Shown one piece after another: positions 1 to 5,514 of a stretch of 6,846 bases of DNA; position 1 is the stretch's first letter, and every line of letters begins with the position of its first letter. This DNA is from an uncultured Selenomonadaceae bacterium (lineage in GTDB: Bacteria > Bacillota > Negativicutes > Selenomonadales > Selenomonadaceae). The position numbers and the translations under genes are program-made. The stretch lies in the NCBI GenBank assembly GCA_905236785.1, contig CAJOQC010000179.1, positions 1 through 6,846 on the forward strand. Direction: 5' to 3'. The notes below the pieces were generated by a model that was not told the DNA's origin, made no database searches, and saw only the letters and a program-made list of their open reading frames with translations.

Positions 1-22
1 GACGGAAAATATTCAAGCAAGT

Positions 23-122
23 TTATTCGAGTAAATTTTTGCCTCGCCTTCGCGTTGCAAAAATTTACATTGCGGCAGGATTTATGCCGCTGTTGGGCGA
101 ATAACTACCGTTAAATGTAAAT
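23..122 (+). other. Structured leader upstream of ppx with alternative pairings
   Basis: This non-coding stretch carries three nested or adjacent inverted repeats. An outer 7-bp stem (23-29 with 98-104, TTATTCG/CGAATAA) encloses a perfect 12-bp hairpin (31-42 with 57-68, GTAAATTTTTGC/GCAAAAATTTAC) and a 6-bp hairpin (72-77 with 85-90, GCGGCA/TGCCGC), giving a three-way junction. Bases 63-71 (ATTTACATT) can instead pair perfectly with 114-122 (AATGTAAAT), which would break the 12-bp hairpin. No U-tract follows, so this is not a standard terminator. It could be a structured 5' leader, a 3' element of an upstream gene, or a dispersed palindromic repeat. The pairings are seen directly; any regulatory role is inference. 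Confidence 0.4.
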
Positions 123-158
123 AAAACCGAAAAATCATAATGGTTTGGGGGAAATTAT

Positions 159-1145
159 ATGTACGCTGTAGTTGATGTTGGTTCAAACACCGTTCGCCTT
201 AACATTTACAAATTGGAATACGGCAATTTGTCTTTGGTTCTTAACAAAAAAGAATCCGTGGGGCTTGCGTCTTATGTGAAAAACGGCCAGATGATGCCCT
301 CGGGCATAAACCGTGTTTCCCAAGTCCTTTTGGATTTTAAGACCCTTCTTGACGATTTGCAGATTAAAAACGTCAATGTTTTTGCCACCGCCGCCCTTCG
401 CAACGCCAAAAACAGCAAGGCCGCCGTGGCGGAAGTGGAAAAACGCGCCGGCATAAAAGTGCAGGTCATTTCCGGGGAAACCGAAGCGGAGCTTGACTTT
501 ATCGGCGCATCCCATGCCGTAGAAGTAACCGACGGGTTGTTGGTGGATATAGGCGGCGGCAGCACGGAGCTTGTGCCGTACAAAAACGGCAAAATAAAAA
601 AGGCCGTAAGTATTCCCTTGGGCTCATTAAACACTCATGACCGATTTGTGACGGGGATTTTGCCCAACAAGGACGACCGCAAGGCAATTAAAAAAGCGGT
701 GCTTGCGGAAATCGCCAAATACCCGGACTTTAAGGGGGGCAAATACCCGATTATCTGCGGCGTCGGGGGGACTTGCCGCGCCGCCAACAAAATGAACATA
801 GATATGTTCCGTCTGCCCCTTGAAAACTCCAACATTAAATTTGCCAACCTAAAACGCATGATACGGATTTTGGAGAACAAGGACAAAGAGGCTGTGTCGG
901 TTGACACCTTGGACATTATGCTTCGCGTTGTCCCCGACCGTGTGCGGACGCTGTTGCCGGGCATGATTGTTCTTGAAACGGTGGCGAAATATTTTGGTTC
1001 TGAGTCCATCGAAGTGACAAACGCCGGTGTGCGTGACGGTTTCCTCTATAAATACGTTGTACCCGAAGCGTTAAAGGAAGAGAAGAAGGACGAAAAAGCC
1101 GAGAAAAAAGCCGAGAAAAAAACCAAAAAGAAAGGCAAAGCATGA
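159..1145 (+). CDS. ppx: Short-form exopolyphosphatase, Ppx/GppA phosphatase family
   Basis: This 328-residue cytoplasmic enzyme of the ASKHA (actin-like ATPase) fold is expected to release phosphate from the ends of polyphosphate or to hydrolyse pppGpp; the sequence does not decide between them. Visible motifs are the N-terminal phosphate loop DVGSNT (residues 6-11), ATAALRNA (77-84), the GETEAE segment with the family's catalytic-type Glu (106-111), the second phosphate loop DIGGGSTEL (130-138), GVGGT (201-205) and a late NAGVRDG (288-294). It ends after the two catalytic domains and lacks the HD-like C-terminal extension of the roughly 500-residue E. coli enzymes, as in other short Ppx proteins. 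Instead it has a Lys/Glu tail from about residue 306. The ATG at 159 follows GGGGGA (147-152) with 6-base spacing. The stop overlaps the start of pth (ATGA). The family call is firm; Ppx rather than GppA is a preference based on length. Confidence 0.9.
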   Translation: MYAVVDVGSNTVRLNIYKLEYGNLSLVLNKKESVGLASYVKNGQMMPSGINRVSQVLLDFKTLLDDLQIKNVNVFATAALRNAKNSKAAVAEVEKRAGIKVQVISGETEAELDFIGASHAVEVTDGLLVDIGGGSTELVPYKNGKIKKAVSIPLGSLNTHDRFVTGILPNKDDRKAIKKAVLAEIAKYPDFKGGKYPIICGVGGTCRAANKMNIDMFRLPLENSNIKFANLKRMIRILENKDKEAVSVDTLDIMLRVVPDRVRTLLPGMIVLETVAKYFGSESIEVTNAGVRDGFLYKYVVPEALKEEKKDEKAEKKAEKKTKKKGKA

Positions 1146-1753
1146 AGCTCTTTGTCGGCCTTGGCAACCCCGGCGACGAGTACGCCAAAACGCGGCATAA
1201 CGTGGGCTTTATGTTCGCCGATGCGCTGGCCGATTACGTCGCCGCCGAGCCGTGGAGGGAAAAGTTTAACGCCTTTGTTTGCGGGGGGCTTATGGGCGGC
1301 GAAAAAATTTTAATCGTAAAACCCCTCACCTACATGAACGAAAGCGGGCTTGCGGTGCGGCAGGTCATGGACTGGTACAAGATAGACCCGGTGGATACGG
1401 TGATAGTTCACGATGACATGGATTTGCCCGCCGGGAAAATTCGTATCCGCGCCAAGGGCGGCAGCGGCGGCCATAACGGCATAAAGTCCGTAATTGCCCA
1501 CACGGGGAGCGAGGACTTTGCCCGTTTTCGCGTCGGCATCGGCCGCCCGAAATTTGACGGCGGCGCGGTAAATCATGTTCTCCATGGGTTCGACGCGGAG
1601 GATGCCCAAAAGGTGCAAGGGGCAATTACGGAGCTTATAAAGGCGGCGGAATGTTTTGTCGCCTCCGATATTAACATGACAATGAACCGCCACAATCCGC
1701 GCAAGGCGAAAAAGACCCGCGAGGAAAAAGAAAATGTCGAAGAAACAGCATAG
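1142..1753 (+). CDS. pth: Peptidyl-tRNA hydrolase (bacterial Pth)
   Basis: This 203-residue cytoplasmic enzyme cleaves the ester bond of peptidyl-tRNAs that drop off the ribosome, recycling tRNA; it is normally essential. The start VGLGNPG (residues 5-11) carries the conserved Asn9, and TRHNVG (17-22) holds the catalytic His19, matching His20 of E. coli. The other active-site segments follow: LTYMNESG (62-69), VHDDMDLP (89-96) with Asp92, GGSGGHNG (106-113) with Asn112, and RVGIGRP (130-136). The family core ends near residue 185 (MNRHN), and a charged Lys/Glu-rich tail follows. The start shares the ATGA overlap with ppx, so translation is probably coupled; the upstream AAAGG is a weak ribosome site. 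Its 3' end overlaps the next gene by 20 bases. All catalytic residues are present and nothing looks broken. Confidence 0.97.
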   Translation: MKLFVGLGNPGDEYAKTRHNVGFMFADALADYVAAEPWREKFNAFVCGGLMGGEKILIVKPLTYMNESGLAVRQVMDWYKIDPVDTVIVHDDMDLPAGKIRIRAKGGSGGHNGIKSVIAHTGSEDFARFRVGIGRPKFDGGAVNHVLHGFDAEDAQKVQGAITELIKAAECFVASDINMTMNRHNPRKAKKTREEKENVEETA

Positions 1754-2987
1754 AATTTGCGCTCTGTACGCCGACGACGACGGGAATATTTTTGACGCGC
1801 CGCGTTTTTGCGCCTTGGGGAGCGCGGGGGGCGAAAATTTTTTGCTCGACGCGGAGGATTTAATCCCCCTGCCCGAAGGCGCGGATTTGATGTATATGCC
1901 GGATCGCGCCGCCATGGGCGTGTTGGACGGCGAAGAAATGCCCATCGTGGGGCAGGCCGTGGCGGCGATTTTGCCGCCGGGGTACACGCGGCTGTATTTG
2001 CCCGCCTTTATAAAAGAAGAAACCGCCGAGCCGTTGCCCCTTTACGGGTACACGGCGGCGGTTTTGTATAAGGACGATATTTATGTGGCGGCAACGCCCA
2101 CCGACGACACGGAAAAATGGAATCCTCTGCGCTACAACACGAAAAAATTGAAAAATTTGGTGCAACACGCCCAAGATATGTTCCCCGACAATCGAATTGT
2201 GGCGCAAATCGGCAAATGTTCCCTGCAATGGCATTGCGTGACGGCGCAAAATTTTTTCTACGGTCGCGGCGAGGCGGGCGTCCCCGTGTCCCCCGCTTGC
2301 AACGCCCGTTGTTTGGGTTGCATTTCCTTGCAGGAGGCCGAATGTTGCCCATCGCCCCAGAGCCGCATCGACTTTGCCCCAACGGCGGAGGAAATTGCCG
2401 AAATGTGCGTTTATCACCTTAAGAACGCGCCCCGGGCAATAGTAAGTTTCGGGCAGGGTTGCGAAGGCGAGCCGTCCCTTGCGGCGGACAATATCGTCCC
2501 GGCGATTAAACTAATCCGCGGCCAAACCGACTGCGGGCAGATAAACATAAACACCAACGGCGGCAACACGGCGGGGCTAAAAAGAATAATCGCCGCCGGG
2601 CTTAACTCCATGCGCGTCAGCATAATAAGCGCAAGAGAAGAAAGCTACAACGCTTATTATCGCGCCGGCTACGGCCTTGGCGCGGTGAAGGAAACAATAA
2701 ACCTCGCCCTTAAAGCGGGGGTGTATGTGTCCCTTAACCTGTTGCATTTCCCCGGATTTACCGACCGCGAAGAAGAATGGGCGGCGTGGCGGGAGTTTCT
2801 TAAGGAATACCCCGTAAACATGATTCAAATGCGAAACCTAAACATTGACCCTGAGCTATTCTTGGCCGCAATGCCCCCGCGACGCGGGGAAATTTTGGGC
2901 GTGCGAAGATTTTTGACCATGTTAAAAGAAGAATTTCCCGCCATCGCGGTGGGCAACTTCAGTCACTATAACGAGGCAAAACAATGA
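1734..2987 (+). CDS. Radical SAM protein of unknown function
   Basis: This 417-residue protein has a radical SAM cluster motif CNARCLGC, whose Cys189, Cys193 and Cys196 (CxxxCxxC) should bind the [4Fe-4S] cluster that cleaves S-adenosylmethionine. Typical barrel elements follow: SFGQGCEGEP (239-247), in the position of the SAM-binding GGE-type strand, ININTNGG (270-277), SMRVSI (292-297) and IQMRNLNIDP (364-373). About 185 N-terminal residues precede the motif and match no domain I can name; they contain GYTRLYLP and LPLYGYTA. Extra cysteines (204, 205, 243, 267) could bind a second metal site, which is conjecture. It resembles a conserved uncharacterised radical SAM family of anaerobes. The start is supported by GAGGA at 1721-1725 with 8-base spacing, inside the end of pth. 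Its stop overlaps the next ORF by ATGA. Substrate is unknown; co-translation with pth is the only functional hint. Confidence 0.88.
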   Translation: MSKKQHRICALYADDDGNIFDAPRFCALGSAGGENFLLDAEDLIPLPEGADLMYMPDRAAMGVLDGEEMPIVGQAVAAILPPGYTRLYLPAFIKEETAEPLPLYGYTAAVLYKDDIYVAATPTDDTEKWNPLRYNTKKLKNLVQHAQDMFPDNRIVAQIGKCSLQWHCVTAQNFFYGRGEAGVPVSPACNARCLGCISLQEAECCPSPQSRIDFAPTAEEIAEMCVYHLKNAPRAIVSFGQGCEGEPSLAADNIVPAIKLIRGQTDCGQININTNGGNTAGLKRIIAAGLNSMRVSIISAREESYNAYYRAGYGLGAVKETINLALKAGVYVSLNLLHFPGFTDREEEWAAWREFLKEYPVNMIQMRNLNIDPELFLAAMPPRRGEILGVRRFLTMLKEEFPAIAVGNFSHYNEAKQ

Positions 2988-3121
2988 ACAAAGAACAGAT
3001 GGCGAAAATGGCGCAAAAGGCAAAAGCCTTGGCGCAAAAGAAACAACAGGAACAGGGCGCAGAAACAGTCGGCGTTGAAAAAACAAATATCGGCGGCGAA
3101 AAGGAGCAGGGGAAAAAGTAG
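2984..3121 (+). CDS. Small charged hypothetical protein, 45 aa
   Basis: This short ORF encodes 45 residues starting MNKEQMAKMAQKAKALAQKK and ending in GGEKEQGKK. It is rich in Lys, Gln, Glu and Ala, with no membrane segment or cysteine. The first half is likely one amphipathic helix and the rest a flexible tail. Its start overlaps the radical SAM stop (ATGA), and GAGG at 2973-2976 gives a proper ribosome site with 7-base spacing, so it is well placed for coupled translation as the last gene of the four-gene run. I recognise no family. It could be a small partner of the radical SAM protein, including a modified-peptide substrate, but it lacks the Cys-rich or leader-type features usual for such precursors. 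Coding status rests on the overlap, ribosome site and continuous reading frame. Confidence 0.6.
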   Translation: MNKEQMAKMAQKAKALAQKKQQEQGAETVGVEKTNIGGEKEQGKK

Positions 3122-3291
3122 AAGTAATTCTGCGGAGACGGGAGAGACGAGCGGCATGGAAAGATGTGTTTTGATTCGCCGAAATCAAACGATGTCATGC
3201 AAAGGGTAAACGTAAAGCAGGTAAAAAAATGCAAGAATACTGTAGGCTACATAAAGAAAACGGCACAGATGTTAAATTTGCGGTGCTTCCT
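3122..3291. other. Intergenic gap between the operon end and the LysR gene
   Basis: No confident gene lies here. An imperfect stem-loop is visible: GCATG (3154-3158) with CATGC (3196-3200) outside, and TTTGATT (3170-3176) with AATCAAA (3183-3189) inside. It is not followed by a T-run, so it is a poor terminator for either neighbouring transcript. Short ORFs at 3156 (17 codons) and 3229 (29 codons, running into the LysR 3' end) are too short to call. No clear terminator was found for the rightward operon or for the leftward LysR gene. Confidence 0.4.
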
Positions 3292-4164
3292 TTATTGCTC
3301 GCTTATCTTTTCCCGTAACAATTCCGCCGCTCGGGAAAAAACCTGCCCACGTTTCCACACAAAGTAAATGCGGCACACGCTCTTAGGAGTGAGGGGGCGA
3401 AAGGTGAGTATGCTTTCTTCGGTGAGGTTAATGAGCCTATCTAAGCTCAAAAGATACCCCACTCCGGCTTCTGCCAACAGCGAGGCGTTGTAAATAAGCG
3501 TATAGGTGGCCACAATGTTTAGCTCGTTTTCTTCCTTGCCGAACCATTCTTTAAGTTCCTTGTTGGCAAAAGACTGCCGCGACACGATGAGGGGAAGCTC
3601 CCACAAATCTTCGCGGCGGATTTTTTTTCTTTTGGCCAAGGGACTGTTTTTTTTCATGAAAACGCCCCATATATCCTCATGATCTATTTCTATATATTCG
3701 TAATCGGCGGGAGGTTGCGGCAAAACCAAAACGCCGAAATCAATAGTCCCTCGGTCTAAATGTTCCCGTACCCCTGCGCCGTCCATGCTGAAAAGTCGGC
3801 AACAGACGGCGGGATATTTTTGGCGAATGTCGCCAAATGCTTGGGCAATAATGCGCATACCCGCCGTTTCGCCGCAGCCTATCCGAATGTTGCCGCCCAC
3901 AGTTTGCCGCGACAGGGAAATTTCTTCGACGGTTTTTTCCGTGAGGGCGGTTATTTCCTCGGCACGTTTTTTCAGCAAATATCCGGCATCGGTCAGCGTG
4001 GTGCGGCGGTTTTTTCGGTTAAAGAGCTTTACGCCCAATTCCTCCTCCAAATCCATGAGTTGCCGGGAGAGCGCGGGCTGGGATATGTTCATTTCCTCGG
4101 CGGCGCGGGAAATGTTCTCTGTGCGAGCCGTTGCTAAAAAATAGTTTAATACGCGAATTTCCAT
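3292..4164 (-). CDS. LysR-type transcriptional regulator
   Basis: This DNA-binding regulator has about 290 residues, the usual LysR length. The N-terminal winged helix-turn-helix is clear: VLNYFLATARTENISRAAEE, then NISQPALSRQL (about residues 26-36), LEEELGVKLFNR and TLTDAG before the linker helix. From about residue 92 (GNIRIGCGET) the periplasmic-binding-protein-like effector domain begins, with LDRGTIDFGVL and the late AGVGYLLSL typical of the family. I chose the ATG at 4164 because MEIRVLNYF is the standard LysR beginning and GGTGAT lies 4 bases upstream; an in-frame GTG at 4171-4173 would add three residues. It is divergent from an MFS transporter gene, with a LysR-type box between them, so it probably activates that operon in response to a small ligand and represses itself. 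The ligand cannot be inferred. Confidence 0.93.
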   Translation of the reverse strand: MEIRVLNYFLATARTENISRAAEEMNISQPALSRQLMDLEEELGVKLFNRKNRRTTLTDAGYLLKKRAEEITALTEKTVEEISLSRQTVGGNIRIGCGETAGMRIIAQAFGDIRQKYPAVCCRLFSMDGAGVREHLDRGTIDFGVLVLPQPPADYEYIEIDHEDIWGVFMKKNSPLAKRKKIRREDLWELPLIVSRQSFANKELKEWFGKEENELNIVATYTLIYNASLLAEAGVGYLLSLDRLINLTEESILTFRPLTPKSVCRIYFVWKRGQVFSRAAELLREKISEQ

Positions 4165-4192
4165 GTTAATCACCCACAGGCTATATTAACAT
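4163..4192. repeat. Inverted repeat at the LysR gene start
   Basis: ATGTTAAT (4163-4170) and ATTAACAT (4185-4192) form a perfect 8-bp inverted repeat separated by 14 bases. It spans the LysR start codon and its ribosome-binding sequence and touches the large palindrome to its right. It could be a second protein-binding half-site pair or a hairpin masking the regulator's start. It is AT-rich, so chance is possible. Confidence 0.35.
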
Positions 4193-4211
4193 AGCAAACT
4201 ATAATTTACAA
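4183..4211 (-). promoter_or_regulatory. Possible LysR-gene promoter
   Basis: Reading the minus strand, TTGTAA (4206-4211) and TAATAT (4183-4188) are separated by 17 bases, each matching four of six consensus positions. The -35 element falls inside the large palindrome, so a bound regulator would block it, which fits common LysR autorepression. The AT-rich region offers other -10 candidates, and the leader to the ATG would be only about 12 bases, so this is tentative. Confidence 0.3.
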
Positions 4212-4225
4212 TTATAATTCGCTAT
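4191..4225. promoter_or_regulatory. Probable LysR operator (T-N11-A palindrome)
   Basis: A 35-bp near-perfect palindrome begins ATAGC and ends GCTAT; 14 of 17 base pairs match around its centre at 4208. Its core ATAATTTACAATTAT (4201-4215) is a perfect dyad and contains the T-N11-A signature (T4202, A4214) of LysR-type binding sites. The centre lies about 66 bases upstream of the start predicted for the transporter promoter, which is the classical recognition-site position for LysR activators. The palindrome is seen; occupancy by the neighbouring regulator is inferred. Confidence 0.72.
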
Positions 4226-4238
4226 GCAATATATGTAT

Positions 4239-4267
4239 TTGTTATCATTAAATATCCGTTGTATAAT
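4239..4267 (+). promoter_or_regulatory. Sigma-70-type promoter of the transporter-hydrolase operon
   Basis: TTGTTA (4239-4244) and a perfect TATAAT (4262-4267) are separated by exactly 17 bases. Transcription should begin near 4274, leaving a leader of about 20 bases that contains the AGAGG ribosome site (4281-4285) before the ATG at 4294. The -35 matches only four of six positions, as expected for an activator-dependent promoter. Confidence 0.7.
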
Positions 4268-4293
4268 TTGAAGCAAGAAAAGAGGTAACGATT

Positions 4294-5481
4294 ATGCAAC
4301 GGAAAAGTCTTTTGATTTTCATTCTTATGGTTGGCGTGTTCGGCATATTGAACACCGAAATGGGTTTTATCGGCATCTTGCCGCAAATATCCGCCCGCTA
4401 TGACGTAACCATCGTAACGGCGGGGCTTTTAATCAGCCTGTTTGCTTTGGGCGTCGCCGTGGCAGGGCCGACAATGCCCCTTCTTTGTTCGCGGTTTAAC
4501 CGAAAATATCTTATGCTTTTTGTCTTGGGATTGTTTACGGTTTGCAACCTGTTGTCGGTTTTTGCGGAGAATTTTTATTTTCTCCTTGCCCTTCGCGTTT
4601 TGCCCGCGTTTTTCCATCCCGTTTACTGTTCCATGGCTTTTACGGTTGCGGCAATGTCCGTTGAGCCAAAGGATGCGCCAAAGGCCGTGGCGAAAATCAA
4701 CATCGGCGTTGCGGCGGGCATGGTAATAGGCGTGCCTGTCAGCAATTTTTTGGCGGAAAATTTTTCTCTTGCCGCCTCCATGAGTTTTTTTGCCGTCGTT
4801 ACCTTTGCCGCGATGCTTGCGACCATAGCCTTTGTGCCTTCCATGCCCGCCGAAAAACAACTGGGCTACGGCGAACAGCTTAATGTACTCAAAAAGCCTT
4901 TGTTGTGGCTGTCCTTTGCCGCCGTGGTTTTTTTGAACGGTTCAATTTTCGGCGTGTTCAATTACATGGCGGAATACCTTGCCAAGGTTACGGAGCTTCC
5001 TGCCGTCCTTGTCAGTATTATGCTGTTCGTTTTTGGCGCGTCAAACATCTTAGGCAGCATTTTGGCGGGGAATCTTTTGTCAAGCCGTCCTTTGGCGACA
5101 ATAAAAATATTCCCCGTTGCGGTGGTTGCGCTTTATATGTTGCTCTTTGCGGGGGGCAGCGCGTGGCCCTTTATGGCTCTTTTAACTTTCCTGTGGGGAG
5201 TTTTGGGCGGCATAAACGGCAACATCAATCAGTTTTGGGTAAGCCGCGCCGCGCCGGAAGCACCCGATTTTGCCAATGGCCTTTTCCTTACGGCGGCAAA
5301 TTTTGGTTGTATGGGCGGCACCGCCTTTAGCGGGCTTTTTATTGACAATTTCGGCATTGAATATGTTGTGGCGGGAGGAATGGTTTTTGCCGCTGTCGCA
5401 ACGGCTATCTTTTGGGCGCAGTGCCGGAGTCGAACTGCGAACCCGGTTAAAAACGCTGTTCTTGCCGAATTAACGGCATAA
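4294..5481 (+). CDS. MFS transporter, DHA1 (AraJ/PbuE-like) efflux type
   Basis: This 395-residue inner-membrane protein has a hydrophobic pattern consistent with 12 transmembrane helices in two six-helix halves, separated by a polar loop near residues 183-203 (PSMPAEKQLGYGEQLNVLKKP). A degenerate motif A, PLLCSRFNRK (62-71), follows helix 2. GVAAGMVIGVPVSNFL (138-153) in helix 5 matches the antiporter motif C position of the drug:proton antiporter group. TEMGFIGILP in helix 1 (21-30) is typical of AraJ/PbuE/NepI-like exporters. The ATG at 4294 has AGAGG at 4281-4285 with 8-base spacing. It is divergent from the LysR regulator and 33 bases ahead of the hydrolase gene with no terminator between, so both are probably one transcript. 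Proton-driven export of a small molecule is likely; the substrate cannot be told. Confidence 0.9.
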   Translation: MQRKSLLIFILMVGVFGILNTEMGFIGILPQISARYDVTIVTAGLLISLFALGVAVAGPTMPLLCSRFNRKYLMLFVLGLFTVCNLLSVFAENFYFLLALRVLPAFFHPVYCSMAFTVAAMSVEPKDAPKAVAKINIGVAAGMVIGVPVSNFLAENFSLAASMSFFAVVTFAAMLATIAFVPSMPAEKQLGYGEQLNVLKKPLLWLSFAAVVFLNGSIFGVFNYMAEYLAKVTELPAVLVSIMLFVFGASNILGSILAGNLLSSRPLATIKIFPVAVVALYMLLFAGGSAWPFMALLTFLWGVLGGINGNINQFWVSRAAPEAPDFANGLFLTAANFGCMGGTAFSGLFIDNFGIEYVVAGGMVFAAVATAIFWAQCRSRTANPVKNAVLAELTA

Positions 5482-5514
5482 TGTTATTGTTATTATGGAA
5501 GCGAGGTTAATAAA

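Noticed and set aside
1..114. Open frames entering from the left edge (ending at 34, 104 and 114) that could be the tail of an upstream gene
   Set aside because: All three frames stay open for a while, none shows a recognisable C-terminus, and two run through the perfect inverted repeats; too little sequence to choose.
113..141. Promoter for ppx with CATAAT at 136-141
   Set aside because: There is no -35 at suitable spacing, and transcription would start inside the ribosome-binding site at 147-152, so it cannot serve the gene as read.
1310..1987. A 225-codon minus-strand ORF across pth and the radical SAM start
   Set aside because: It runs antisense to conserved catalytic motifs of Pth and gives a low-complexity, unrecognisable protein; a shadow frame.
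3164..3367. A 67-codon + strand ORF overlapping the 3' end of the LysR gene
   Set aside because: It has no spaced ribosome site, no recognisable motif, and about a third of it is antisense to the LysR coding region; it is most likely a chance frame.
3760..4144. Two + strand ORFs of 119-125 codons antisense to the LysR gene
   Set aside because: They lie wholly within the well-supported LysR coding region, have no start signals or motifs, and are explained as shadow frames of GC-biased codons.
4429..4860. A 143-codon minus-strand ORF inside the MFS gene
   Set aside because: Its His/Gly/Lys-rich composition is the usual artefact of reading the complement of membrane-protein codons; no ribosome site or homology pattern.
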